From: Achromobacter seleniivolatilans
Lineage (GTDB): Bacteria > Pseudomonadota > Gammaproteobacteria > Burkholderiales > Burkholderiaceae_B
Direction: 5' to 3'
Assembly (NCBI RefSeq): GCF_030864005.1
Contig: NZ_CP132976.1
Coordinates: forward strand, 3,720,001 to 3,784,000
Length of the DNA: 64,000 bases
In this document: positions 26,437 through 35,424 of the stretch, piece after piece
Numbering within the stretch: position 1 is the first letter of the stretch
Layout: each line of letters starts with the position of its first letter
Translations under genes and position numbers: made by a program
Notes under the pieces: generated by a model
The model's database searches: none
What the model was told of the DNA's origin: nothing
What the model saw: only the letters and a program-made list of their open reading frames with translations

Positions 26437-29400
26437 TCAAAATGCGATCTGCAGCGTGACCTGCCCATTCAGGCTGGTCACGCCCGGACCGTTTAGCCCG
26501 CGCTCCACGCCCACACGCGCATTGAGCGACACGTTCCTACGTATCTGGCCTTCTACTCCGGCTTGCAGGCGCACGGACGTTCCTTGCAGATCATTGCTCA
26601 GTTGTTCGTCGCCCTGGGTCAAGGTGCTGAAACGCGTTCGCGTGCGGCTGCCCGCCCGATATAGCACATCTATGCCGCTCCATGCCGTACCGGGCTCCCG
26701 CCCCCCGCCTTGCAGGTCTTTGGACAGGCGTGCGCCCACGCGCAGTGTTGCGGTATCGACGCTGGGGAATTTCACGCGGCTGGCGGCATCCGAGGCGCTG
26801 CGCAGGTTCACATGTTGGTATGTCACTTGGGCCTGCGGTTGCAGATGCACGCCGGGCGCGAGCGTGTAGCGGCGCCCGGCCTCAAGCGAGGCCGAGGCCC
26901 CGTAGCCGCTGGTGGACAACGCCATGCCCGTATCCGAACGGCTCTTCACGTTGTAGTAGGTGCCTTGGACCACCGCATCCACGTAGCTCCCCTGGCCGTT
27001 CAGCCAGGTCCGGTACAGCCCCAGGCTGTAGCCGGTGAAGTTATTGGTACCGGCGCGTGAGCGCCCCCCCCAAGCATCAACGTGATCGGCTGTGCCGCGG
27101 CTTTGGCCTATTGCGCCGTACATACCCACCCGGGTCTGCATCGTTTCGGATGGCGCCAGATAGAGGTCGCCGCCCAATTGCCAGGCGGCAATGTTGGCTT
27201 CGTCGCGCACCCGGCGGCCCAGCACGCCATTGCTGGCGCCGCGATTGCGGTCATTCTGGCCCATGACCCGCGTCCATACGTGCCGGGCTTGGCCCAGCCC
27301 CAGGTCAGCGCCGGCGCCACGGCGCTCATGGAAGCTGCCCATTACCGCATCGCCGTACCGCAAGGCCTGCGTGGGCAGCGCGCTGTACAAGGAGGTTTCG
27401 GCGCGATAGTCGATTGCCCCGCCGCTTGCGCCCGTGACCAGGAACCAGTCTTCCGGCGCTTCGCTGCTGCCGCGCAGCAGGCTGTAGCGATAGGGGCCGG
27501 CCACGACCGGAGCGCTCAGCTCAAAGGCCGCGGCGGTGGTTGTGCCGCCGTTGGCCGTGACAACCACCGGAATACCGCCGCCTGTGGTCCGGTCGCCCAG
27601 ACCACCCGCGTTCTGAATCTGCAACCGCGACACCCCGCTTGCCTGGCCGCCATCAATCACGACATGATCAGCCGACATGCCGTCCTTGCCCATTCCCGCA
27701 TACAGACTAATGATGCCGCCCTGTCCGGTCAGATCGTTGACGGTCAACGTGCGGACCGCAGAGATCGGCGACGGCGGCTGCGCAAACCCGATTGCGCCAG
27801 CGTTGCGCAGCTGCCGGACCGCCGGGTTCGACGTCATGTTCCAGGCGCTGGCCGCATCCACGCTGACATCCAGCACATTGACGGTGCCGGTCAGCACCGC
27901 GCCATTTCTCAGCGCAAGTTCGCTGCCGGGCTGGCCGGTGACGCCGCTTTGCAGGCGCGCGCCACCTTGCACGCCGTCCAACACCAGTTGACCGCCTTGC
28001 ACATGAGTTTCGCCACGGTATGCCGTGTCTCCGCTTAACGTCAGCGTCCCCGCGCCTGTCTTGGTCAGGCTGCCGGGGCCGGTGATGCGGCCGCTGAACG
28101 TCGAGTTGTCTTCGGCTGCGGCATTGCGGGCCGTCAGCCGGGCGTCACCCAGAGCGATCTCGCCAGCGCCCGCAAGCCGGTTGACGGTTTGGTCATGGCC
28201 ATTGAGATCGAATGTTCCGCCTGAATTGATCATCACATCGCTGCTGCGCGCAATGACGTTGTCCGTGCCTGCCTGGAGCGTGCCGCCGTTGACGGACGTG
28301 CTGCCGCTATAGGTGTTCTCTGAACTGGAAAGCACCAGCAGGCCGTCTCCTCCCTTAACCAGACTCCTGCCGTCCCAATCGCTGGCGAACGGGCCCGACT
28401 GATCGCCCAGTTCAAGGTCCACATCAAACGCCGTGTTCTTTGCCAGGGTGAAGGTGCCTGTGCCCAGGGCTTGCCCGCCCTCGGTCCAGGCCAGACGAAA
28501 GCCCAGGTTGTAGTCCTTGCCGTCAGCGGAAATGGCGCCCGTGGCGGGCAAGTAATCCGGACCCAGGTCAGGCAGGGAATTGCTGGTGAAGTCGCCGCTG
28601 ATCCCGCCGCTAGTGCTAAGCATCGTGTAGGTCTGGCCCAGGACGCCGCTTGCGCGCGCAGGCTGGTTGCCGGCGTCAAACCCCGTCACGGTAAGGTGAC
28701 CATCCAGAGTTGCAGTCTGCGCGGTAATTTCAGGGGATGCGCCAAGCGTGACGGTCAGGCTGGCGCCGCTGTCTTGGACAAAGCTGCCTCCGACCGAAAG
28801 CGTGGTCGCTTTTTCGCCGATCACCGTGTTGGCGCCCGCCCGCGTGACGTAATTGCCCGTGATCGAAAACGCCCCGCCATGCTCGAACCGCAACGTGCCT
28901 TGCTGCACATTGACAGCCCCCACTTGCGATTCGCTGCCCGCCAGCGTCAGCATGCCGGCGCCAGTCTTGACCAAGCTCCCCGCGCCTCTGAAAACACCCT
29001 GGAAATCACTGCTATGGGCAGAGCTCGCGTTGTCAGCGGTCAGGGTGGCGCCGTCAAGAAGGACCAATCCGCTGCCAGACAATTGCCGGGCGGTCTGGTC
29101 ATGACCGTTGAGGTCCAAGGTGCCCTCGCGGTGGATGGCCACATCGTGGCTCTGTGCAAAAACGTCCGCCGCCCCGGCTTGCAAGACGCCGCCCGCAATG
29201 ATCGTGCTGCCGGTGTAGGCGTTGGCGCCTTCCAGCACCAGCGTCCCCAGGTCGGATTTTTCGATACCGCCTGCCCCATCCAGCGGGGCGGCAATTGTGG
29301 CGCGGAACTGTGCGCCAGCGGCCGAGCCATCACCCACTCGAAGTATGTTGTTGCTCAAGGACAAACTGATCGGATCGCCTTGCACCCGATAGCCGTCAGT

Positions 29401-31506
29401 GGCGAACTGCATGCCCGAGGACACGATGCCGCCGCCGCTGTTGTCTACCTCAACGACACCCGGGACGCCCGCAAAGGTCGCAAAACTGCCGTTGTCGTAA
29501 GCAGCGTTTACGGCACCGCTGACGCTCGTCCAATTGTCATTACTCGCCGCGCCGTGCCAACGCCCATCACCGCCATCGACCGCGCCGTTGTGCTTCGGAC
29601 CGCTGTCGCCGTCCCAAAACGTCAGACGCAGCCCTGCGCGATTGACCAGGTTGACCTGGCCTGGAATTGTCGTCAGCAAGGTATTGTCGCTGCCCTCAGG
29701 CATGCGGCCCAGCTCCAGACCATTGTTGGTCAAAGCCCCGTCGTAATTGAGCAGCCGGTACAGGCCGGGTCCGTATGTGCCGCCCGGCGCGACCGACACA
29801 TTCAGCGTGCCGTCCAGCGTCAGGTTGCCGCCGACATTGATCAGATCATTCAATGCGCCACCTGCCCTCTCGGCTTGGCCCAGTTGATACTCCAGGACGG
29901 CACCTTGGGCCAACGTAAGGTCGCCGGTGATCGTCAGCGTACCGATCGGATTGCCTGAGCCGCCCGGAGCCAGCGTGCCAGCGTTCACGACATCGCCGGC
30001 GATCGTGCCACTGCCTGCCAGCTCCGCGCCCGGCTGAACAGTAGTGATTGGCGTCGTCAATTTGCCATCGATTCGCAGCGTGCCCCGGGTAACCGTTGCG
30101 CGAGCCGCAAAGCCGCCATCGCCGGTCAGAGTCCAGTCCTCGCCCTGCATCGACAGGGTCTGCATCTGGAGAAACCTGGAGAGGTCTTCGCTGTTGATAC
30201 CCAGCAGGATCAGATCGTTGGTGCCGGCGCCGCCCTGCACATTGCCGTTAAGCACCGAACCGGTGGCAAGCGTCAATGAATTGGCGTATGGCGCGTTCTG
30301 ATCGAACTCGATAGCGGCGCCGCCGCTGCCCGTGATGATGCCGTGGTTGATCACCGTGCCATTGGCGCCGTTTAACGAAATGCCCGTGTGTCCCTGGATG
30401 GTGCCCATGTTGCTCACGGTGACCGGGCCGGCATCGACGGCAAACCGTGCAGCGCCGCTGTAGATACCGTACACGCTGCCTTGGACAACACCGCCTGCCA
30501 GGTTTTTTACGATTGCGCCTGGCTGGCTTGCGCCGCCGACGTACACGCCCGTGCCGTTGCCCGCGTCCCAACCACTGCCCGCGACAAAGCGATCGTAGGT
30601 GCCGGCAATATTGCCACCGTTGATAAGCACATCGGTCACGCTATACAAACTGCGCACATAGGCCACTCCGCCGGAACCCGTAATGCTCCCGCCGGCAAGG
30701 TTTGAAATGGGTCCTCCGCCAAAGGACCTGACCCCGGCGCCTGTGCCGCCAACGACAGCGCCAGAATTGATGACGCTGACTCGAGTATTGAGATCGGTAC
30801 CCGAAATACCGACGCGGGAACCCTCAATGGTTCCGCCCGCATCGTTTGTGATGGAGTTGCCGCCAGCCAGCATTGATATGCCATCGCCTGCAGGTCCCGC
30901 GGCGAAAATTCGCCCGCCATTCAGGTTCCGAATATTGCCTCCGCCCCCGATCAGATAGATGCCTGCGCCCGTGCCCAATATGGCGCCGCTGTTGACGATA
31001 TTTGCGAAGATTTCGTCACCATATATTGAGAAATTGACACCGTTGTAGATGCCCTCGATCGTGCCCGCGTTGTTCAGCGCCAGGGACCCTGAACCCGCAA
31101 GGCCCGTATATCCAAAGATGGACGCTACAGGCCCGTTGATCACCGTCCCGCCGTTAGGCGCCTGAATACCGTGATTGCCACCGCTGATGACATGCAGGTT
31201 GGTAACACGGTTATCCTTCCCTCCTAAAAAGATCCCATTGCCTCTTGCCGGCTGAATCGTTCCGCGGTTGGTGATCTCCCAGTAGTCACCAAATCTGACT
31301 ACCACCCCATCTCCTGAAGCCGGCGCGATCTTGACGCCCGTATCAATCAACGCGGTGGTGCCCGGTTTGGACAGAAACACCGTCGAGCTCTGATCCGTGT
31401 CTATCGTCTGGTCGTAGGATTGAGCCGCCACCGCACTGGGCAATAACAACCAGGCAAGAGCAAGACGAATTGCTGCCGTAAGGGAACGCAAGCGTGCCTT
31501 CGGCAT
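26437..31506 (-). CDS. Large type V autotransporter (pertactin/PATR-type passenger)
   Basis: About 1689 residues. A signal peptide (ALAWLLLPSAVAAQ) leads into a beta-helix passenger. Residues about 40-430 are short imperfect repeats (NSGAVVGGTGAGVRSFGGG, NLAGGSITGSGG). Later parts carry PATR-type motifs (GSLTKTGAGTLTLSGDTAYRGE). The C-terminal barrel begins near RHVWTRVMGQNDRN and ends in the aromatic terminus LQIAF recognised by BamA. Two related passenger blocks form an internal duplication. The ATG at 31506 begins the signal peptide; a frame open to 31620 could give a longer leader. The function is probably adhesion. It is convergent with the fimbrial operon. Confidence 0.92.
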   Translation of the reverse strand: MPKARLRSLTAAIRLALAWLLLPSAVAAQSYDQTIDTDQSSTVFLSKPGTTALIDTGVKIAPASGDGVVVRFGDYWEITNRGTIQPARGNGIFLGGKDNRVTNLHVISGGNHGIQAPNGGTVINGPVASIFGYTGLAGSGSLALNNAGTIEGIYNGVNFSIYGDEIFANIVNSGAILGTGAGIYLIGGGGNIRNLNGGRIFAAGPAGDGISMLAGGNSITNDAGGTIEGSRVGISGTDLNTRVSVINSGAVVGGTGAGVRSFGGGPISNLAGGSITGSGGVAYVRSLYSVTDVLINGGNIAGTYDRFVAGSGWDAGNGTGVYVGGASQPGAIVKNLAGGVVQGSVYGIYSGAARFAVDAGPVTVSNMGTIQGHTGISLNGANGTVINHGIITGSGGAAIEFDQNAPYANSLTLATGSVLNGNVQGGAGTNDLILLGINSEDLSRFLQMQTLSMQGEDWTLTGDGGFAARATVTRGTLRIDGKLTTPITTVQPGAELAGSGTIAGDVVNAGTLAPGGSGNPIGTLTITGDLTLAQGAVLEYQLGQAERAGGALNDLINVGGNLTLDGTLNVSVAPGGTYGPGLYRLLNYDGALTNNGLELGRMPEGSDNTLLTTIPGQVNLVNRAGLRLTFWDGDSGPKHNGAVDGGDGRWHGAASNDNWTSVSGAVNAAYDNGSFATFAGVPGVVEVDNSGGGIVSSGMQFATDGYRVQGDPISLSLSNNILRVGDGSAAGAQFRATIAAPLDGAGGIEKSDLGTLVLEGANAYTGSTIIAGGVLQAGAADVFAQSHDVAIHREGTLDLNGHDQTARQLSGSGLVLLDGATLTADNASSAHSSDFQGVFRGAGSLVKTGAGMLTLAGSESQVGAVNVQQGTLRFEHGGAFSITGNYVTRAGANTVIGEKATTLSVGGSFVQDSGASLTVTLGASPEITAQTATLDGHLTVTGFDAGNQPARASGVLGQTYTMLSTSGGISGDFTSNSLPDLGPDYLPATGAISADGKDYNLGFRLAWTEGGQALGTGTFTLAKNTAFDVDLELGDQSGPFASDWDGRSLVKGGDGLLVLSSSENTYSGSTSVNGGTLQAGTDNVIARSSDVMINSGGTFDLNGHDQTVNRLAGAGEIALGDARLTARNAAAEDNSTFSGRITGPGSLTKTGAGTLTLSGDTAYRGETHVQGGQLVLDGVQGGARLQSGVTGQPGSELALRNGAVLTGTVNVLDVSVDAASAWNMTSNPAVRQLRNAGAIGFAQPPSPISAVRTLTVNDLTGQGGIISLYAGMGKDGMSADHVVIDGGQASGVSRLQIQNAGGLGDRTTGGGIPVVVTANGGTTTAAAFELSAPVVAGPYRYSLLRGSSEAPEDWFLVTGASGGAIDYRAETSLYSALPTQALRYGDAVMGSFHERRGAGADLGLGQARHVWTRVMGQNDRNRGASNGVLGRRVRDEANIAAWQLGGDLYLAPSETMQTRVGMYGAIGQSRGTADHVDAWGGRSRAGTNNFTGYSLGLYRTWLNGQGSYVDAVVQGTYYNVKSRSDTGMALSTSGYGASASLEAGRRYTLAPGVHLQPQAQVTYQHVNLRSASDAASRVKFPSVDTATLRVGARLSKDLQGGGREPGTAWSGIDVLYRAGSRTRTRFSTLTQGDEQLSNDLQGTSVRLQAGVEGQIRRNVSLNARVGVERGLNGPGVTSLNGQVTLQIAF

Positions 31507-32051
31507 CAGGAGTGACTCAGGGCAAAGAAACTGCACGTTGCAGGTCCACACAATGGGTGGACAGGGACGACAGACGCCACGACGCAAGACTTCTGTCTGC
31601 GCACCATTTCGAGTGATCAATGTCTTTACCGCTGTTTAAGCAAAGACCCGTTGCGGGGTCTTGAGAAGGGCAGAGGCGCCAAGATCCTCGTTCCCGGGAG
31701 CCATGCATTTCGCACGACGGCGTTCGGCGTAAGAGGCGGCGGCATCAGCCCCCCTTTTTTTTCCACACGCTACCTTCCCCGGGACGGTGAACAAATAATA
31801 AAAATCTGATTCACACAGCCCTCAACTCCAGGTTGCGCAGAAGCGGCAAGCGCGAAGCGGGCCACAGGCGCGCGGGCAGACAGCAGGAAAACGCGCGTGT
31901 CGGCCGCGCTTGCGTGCAATTTTCAAAAAATTGGGTATACTTCCGCCTCGCTTGCCAAATTCAACCCGCGATCAAGCTGATCCGGGAGGTGCAAAACTCA
32001 GATGACCAGAATCAAATGAGGCATTGCTGGAAAATGGCCACAAAGCGAAAT
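31507..32051. other. Intergenic region between the autotransporter and tRNA-Gly copy 3
   Basis: About 545 bp without a convincing gene. It contains a short C6-T8 tract at 31749-31762, the likely promoter zone of the autotransporter, and the tRNA promoter block at 31912-31957. Confidence 0.5.
31912..31957 (+). promoter_or_regulatory. Promoter block of tRNA-Gly copy 3
   Basis: The -10 box TATACT lies at 31937-31942. The block around it matches that of copy 2 with only a few changes. It is farther from the tRNA (about 110 bases) than in copy 2. Confidence 0.65.
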
Positions 32052-32127
32052 GCGGGAGTAGCTCAGTTGGTAGAGCGCAACCTTGCCAAGGTTGAGGTCG
32101 CGAGTTCGAGACTCGTCTCCCGCTCCA
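32052..32127 (+). tRNA. tRNA-Gly (anticodon GCC), copy 3 of 4
   Basis: 76 bases, same sequence as the other three copies, with CCA encoded. It borders the amine-oxidation region. Confidence 0.98.
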
Positions 32128-32137
32128 AATATAGATT

Positions 32138-32161
32138 TGCAGAGTTCAATCGACTTCTGCA
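32138..32161 (+). other. Hairpin downstream of tRNA-Gly copy 3
   Basis: Six-bp arms (TGCAGA at 32138-32143, TCTGCA at 32156-32161), the weakest of the three trailer hairpins. Confidence 0.4.
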
Positions 32162-32173
32162 GGTCATTGAAAT

Positions 32174-32194
32174 AAGGGGCGAAAGCCCCTTTTT
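32174..32194 (+). terminator. Terminator of tRNA-Gly copy 3
   Basis: A GGGGC/GCCCC stem with a GAAA tetraloop at 32176-32189, followed by five T. Confidence 0.82.
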
Positions 32195-32238
32195 CATTTC
32201 TGCAAGCCCCACCGTAATCCAGCAGCAGCCAGCACTTT

Positions 32239-32526
32239 TTAGTCCATCGATACGGATGCGGGCTGAAGTGTCTTGTCGCTGGGCGGCAGCGGGCGACATA
32301 CCGACCATCTGTTCGTGATCCCAGGGAAACTGCGTTCCGCACCGGCTCGTGCGTCAACCGAGGTGTACCTGTACACCTGGCCATCCGTATCTGCTTGCAG
32401 GGCTAACTCAGTACCGGGCACATAGTTGCTGCATTCGACATCACCCTGCGTCGGGGTACTGAAGCGCATCCGGCCGCGATCGCCCAGGCGTTACAACAGA
32501 TTGGCCATCAGGCGCAGAGACTTCAT
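32239..32526 (-). pseudogene. Possible gene remnant between tRNA-Gly copy 3 and the amine operon
   Basis: A minus-strand frame from an ATG at 32526 is broken by a TAA at 32491-32493 and otherwise runs to 32239. After the stop it encodes about 80 residues with protein-like composition (VECSNYVPGTELALQADTDG, then FPGITNRWSVCRP), with spacing a little like a small carbohydrate-binding module. No ribosome site is visible. I do not recognise it; it may be a decayed fragment or chance. Confidence 0.25.
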
Positions 32527-32559
32527 TCAGGAGCGACGAGATAGCGCCCCTAACGAGCG

Positions 32560-32871
32560 CTACTTCAATGCAGCGATGTAGTCGGCCAGAGCCGAAATCT
32601 CTTCATCCGTAAGCGTTCTGGTGGCGGCAGCCATCATTGAGGCGTATGTGCCTTGCCGTTTGCCGTCTCGATAGGCCTTGAGAGCATTGCTGAGATAGGC
32701 TCTGTTCTGACCTGCGATAACCGGGTATTGCGGCACCGTTGTCGCTCGGCCATTTTCACCGTGACATGAACTGCATACGGCATAGATTTCGCGTGCTTTG
32801 GCCAGATCCTGCGTGGCAGCAGGCAAGGCGATAAATAGCATTACTACCCCAACGAGGAACGTTCTGGTCAT
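32560..32871 (-). CDS. Periplasmic class I cytochrome c (last gene of the amine operon)
   Basis: 103 residues: a signal peptide ending near PAATQ, heme motif CSSCH (Cys33, Cys36, His37), and C-terminal LTDEEISALADYIAALK. Candidate axial methionines lie in YASMMAAAT. AGGA lies upstream of the ATG, 29 bases after the multicopper oxidase stop. It is well placed to carry electrons away from the amine dehydrogenase or its partner cytochrome; the acceptor (oxidase or respiratory chain) is inferred. Confidence 0.9.
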   Translation of the reverse strand: MTRTFLVGVVMLFIALPAATQDLAKAREIYAVCSSCHGENGRATTVPQYPVIAGQNRAYLSNALKAYRDGKRQGTYASMMAAATRTLTDEEISALADYIAALK

Positions 32872-32900
32872 GTCTCTATCCTGAAATGGAATTGGCGGAT

Positions 32901-34286
32901 CTAGACCTCGACAACCGCCATCATTCCTTGGTCGGCATGTTCGACGATGTGACAGTGGAAGAGGGACTTTCCGCGGTTCACATCGAACCGAATCGCAAGT
33001 TCGGCGCTATCTCCCGGACGCAGGTTGTAGGTGTCGAGTCGAGCACGCCGATTTGTGGCAACCCCGTTCAGGCTGATGACTTCGAATCGCCAGGTGTGTA
33101 GATGCATCGGATGGTCCATCAGGTCGACATTGCGGACAGTCCAGATCTCGGTCGTACCCGCCTGCGCCTGAATGTCGATCCTGGCACTGTTGTAGGGCTG
33201 ACCACAAATGTTCATCAACGCAATGGGTATGTCGCGTCGCCGGCTGATTGCCGAGGGATCGAGTGGCGGCCAGTCGGAGAGGCGTGCCGGCAACGCGGCA
33301 ACACGCGATTCGGTCACACTGGAACAAATCTGAATCAGGGGAAGGTTGCCTGTATGAACAACCCCCATTCGGGCATACGGGCGATACATCAGATAGAAGT
33401 CAGGCCTACCCCCGACGGGGATCATGACTTCGGCTCGCGCGCCTGGCGGAAGGAATATTTCGCTGGCTTCCTCCGGTCCGGTCAGAAGGGAACCGTCCTG
33501 AGCAATAAGGAACATGGGGCCGCCATCGGACGGCGCGAGGCGCCAGTAGCGTGCATTGGATGCATTGACCAGCCGCAATCGCAACCATGTTTTGCGAGCG
33601 GTGATTTTCGGCCGCTCGACACCGTTGACCAACAATCTGGCGCCCTCCAAGCCAACGATCCAATCACCCGCGCTTGGGGCGCGTACCAGGTTGTCTCGAA
33701 TCGCCATGTCGTGAAGAACGACGACACGATCGTCTGAAGGAGGTAAGGCGTCGGGTTCGGTTGACTCAATCAGGACTGCACCGACCAATCCCCGCATTTG
33801 CATGTGGGCGCTGACGCCGACCTGCCCATGCAAGTGGGGGTGGTACCAGTGCAACCCGGCGTTACCAGCCGGTATATCGAACTCATAATGAAATCGTTCA
33901 CCCTGAGGTACGACGATCCACGGGTTGTCCCCCGTTCCTCCGGGAGTAACGGACAGGCCGTGAAAGTGCAGGTTGCTGGCTGAGGTTGTCTGGTTGTGGA
34001 ACTTGATCCGCACGCGCTCGTGTTCACGCAATCGCAGCAGCGGCCCGGGATAGGAGCCTGAATAGCCGAGGATATTCCCTGCGATTGCGCTTTGAAGCGG
34101 CGCCGCACTTAATTGGACAGTCGCCAGACCTTGCTGGCATCGAACGATGGGAGCTTCAACCAGGGCCGGTAACTCCGGACGCCGCCCGGACTCCGTCAAG
34201 CCGCTCCACGAGAATCCTGCCAACCCGAGCACGCCAATACCCGAGCATCCTGCCAACAGCGCCCGGCGGTGGCGGTTCAGCGTCAT
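32901..34286 (-). CDS. Multicopper oxidase
   Basis: A 461-residue laccase/CueO/bilirubin-oxidase-type periplasmic enzyme that reduces O2 to water at a trinuclear copper centre. All four copper motifs are visible: HFHG (from His107), HWYHPHLHG (146-154), HPMHLHTW and the C-terminal HCHIVEHADQGMM, which contains the Cys and the likely Met ligand of type 1 copper. The N-terminus has twin arginines (RHRRALLAG) suggesting Tat export, and an overlapping LLAGC that could be a lipobox. It lies three bases after a cytochrome c gene in the amine dehydrogenase operon. It could accept electrons from the cytochromes or help mature the TTQ cofactor; neither is shown. Confidence 0.92.
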   Translation of the reverse strand: MTLNRHRRALLAGCSGIGVLGLAGFSWSGLTESGRRPELPALVEAPIVRCQQGLATVQLSAAPLQSAIAGNILGYSGSYPGPLLRLREHERVRIKFHNQTTSASNLHFHGLSVTPGGTGDNPWIVVPQGERFHYEFDIPAGNAGLHWYHPHLHGQVGVSAHMQMRGLVGAVLIESTEPDALPPSDDRVVVLHDMAIRDNLVRAPSAGDWIVGLEGARLLVNGVERPKITARKTWLRLRLVNASNARYWRLAPSDGGPMFLIAQDGSLLTGPEEASEIFLPPGARAEVMIPVGGRPDFYLMYRPYARMGVVHTGNLPLIQICSSVTESRVAALPARLSDWPPLDPSAISRRRDIPIALMNICGQPYNSARIDIQAQAGTTEIWTVRNVDLMDHPMHLHTWRFEVISLNGVATNRRARLDTYNLRPGDSAELAIRFDVNRGKSLFHCHIVEHADQGMMAVVEV

Positions 34287-34289
34287 CGT

Positions 34290-34862
34290 TCAGTAGTTTC
34301 GGAAAGGGCTGAGGGCGAGGGTTTCTGGCGCGTCAAGATGGTCGCGCTCGATTAGTAAAACGATGATCCTTTCTCTCTCCGCAACGGGGTCGATCCGGCT
34401 GATGCGAAGGCGGTCTACTTCAGCCGCAGTGTAGGGTTCAAAGCTGCGGGGAAGTTGTGCAGCGCTATACATCTGCAGCATCCAGTTCATCAGCTCGGCC
34501 AGGCGAGCGCTGCTCAGCTGCGAGAGCGCCACGTTGGGAACTTGGATCAAATAGTCGCGCCCTTCCGGAATACGCGGAAAATAGCCTATTCGGTTTGCCA
34601 GCGCCGGGAACTCGGCTACAGAAACACCCTTTGCACCATGGCAACCCTGGCAATTGTTGGCATAGTCCTGTGCAGGCCCAAGGATACGAGCCAAGGGTGC
34701 CGAGCTGTTTTGAAGCAATGAATCAGGTACGTCGCGCGCTGCCGCCGCATTTTCAATGACAGCTGGGACTGGCTCGGCACGCGCCGACAAAGCAGGCGCG
34801 GCTAGCAGACACGCTAGCGAAAATGCAGTAGCGCTGAGCATGGCAGGACTCGAATGCAGCAT
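34290..34862 (-). CDS. Periplasmic c-type cytochrome linked to the amine dehydrogenase
   Basis: About 190 residues with a signal peptide ending in ALSARA. One heme motif CQGCH (Cys71, Cys74, His75) is followed by GAKGVSVAEFPALANRIGYF. Methionines in ELMNWMLQMY are candidates for the sixth ligand. The C-terminal 80 residues form an extra domain (YTAAEVDRLRISRIDPVAERER). The ATG at 34862 begins the signal peptide four bases after the mauA stop. A small cytochrome directly after the BEDA genes is also described in aromatic amine dehydrogenase clusters; here it is probably the electron acceptor. Confidence 0.88.
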   Translation of the reverse strand: MLHSSPAMLSATAFSLACLLAAPALSARAEPVPAVIENAAAARDVPDSLLQNSSAPLARILGPAQDYANNCQGCHGAKGVSVAEFPALANRIGYFPRIPEGRDYLIQVPNVALSQLSSARLAELMNWMLQMYSAAQLPRSFEPYTAAEVDRLRISRIDPVAERERIIVLLIERDHLDAPETLALSPFRNY

Positions 34863-34866
34863 GGAA

Positions 34867-35415
34867 CTACTCCGCCAAGCCGACCAACAGTGCGCTTGAG
34901 CAGTGGTAGACCATACTCGACGAACCAAAGCACCAGATGATGTTGTTATTGAGCTGTGGCCGATACGTCGGCATCTCTCCTTCCTGCCCCAGGCAAGCGC
35001 ATCGCCCGCATGCATCTTGACCGCAGCAATCCTGGTAGGAGATGAGGTAGGTCTTTCCATCGCTTGGATTGATGCAGCTTCCAATCCATGAGGTCAGAGA
35101 CGGAGTCGTTCCTGGAGGGCAGCTCGACGCGGTGCCTCCACAACACGAGCAAAGGTAGCCATCGGTCGAGCAGTAGCGCCAGTAATTGCACGCGGTTGGA
35201 TCCTCCGTCTGCGCTGTCTTGGAAAAATCAGATGCATGGGCAGCATGATCGGGTGCCGCTTGGGCCGCTCGACTCACCGGCAACAGTGGCACACTTGCGG
35301 CTCCCGCCAGCAGCCCGCCTATTTTTGCAAGCGCGCCGCGCCTTGATGTTCGTTGCGCGGTGCGACGAAACAAGCGCTCAAGGTTGCCATCCAGAGATTT
35401 CATGATGCGTTTCAT
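34867..35415 (-). CDS. mauA: TTQ-dependent amine dehydrogenase, light (beta) subunit
   Basis: The catalytic subunit that carries tryptophan tryptophylquinone. The 182-residue precursor has a long Tat-like leader (TSRRGALAKIGG). The mature part is dense in cysteines: ACNYWRYCSTDGYLCSCCGG, SWIGSCINPSDG, DCCGQDACGRCACL, IIWCFG, VYHCSS. Trp110 and Trp161 are the two cofactor tryptophans; their spacing of 51 equals that of Trp57/Trp108 in Paracoccus methylamine dehydrogenase. The set of about twelve mature cysteines suits the known six disulfides. GAGGA precedes the ATG at 35415. Methylamine, aromatic or another primary amine could be the substrate. Confidence 0.95.
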   Translation of the reverse strand: MKRIMKSLDGNLERLFRRTAQRTSRRGALAKIGGLLAGAASVPLLPVSRAAQAAPDHAAHASDFSKTAQTEDPTACNYWRYCSTDGYLCSCCGGTASSCPPGTTPSLTSWIGSCINPSDGKTYLISYQDCCGQDACGRCACLGQEGEMPTYRPQLNNNIIWCFGSSSMVYHCSSALLVGLAE

Positions 35416-35424
35416 TTGAGTTCC

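Noticed and set aside
28471..29958. Plus-strand open frame of 495 codons inside the autotransporter gene
   Set aside because: It lies antisense to the autotransporter, whose own frame is 1689 codons with clear repeats and barrel. High GC content produces such long shadows.
31749..31762. C6-T8 tract upstream of the autotransporter, as a phase-variation tract
   Set aside because: Six C are too few for efficient slippage and the tract is more than 240 bases from the start.
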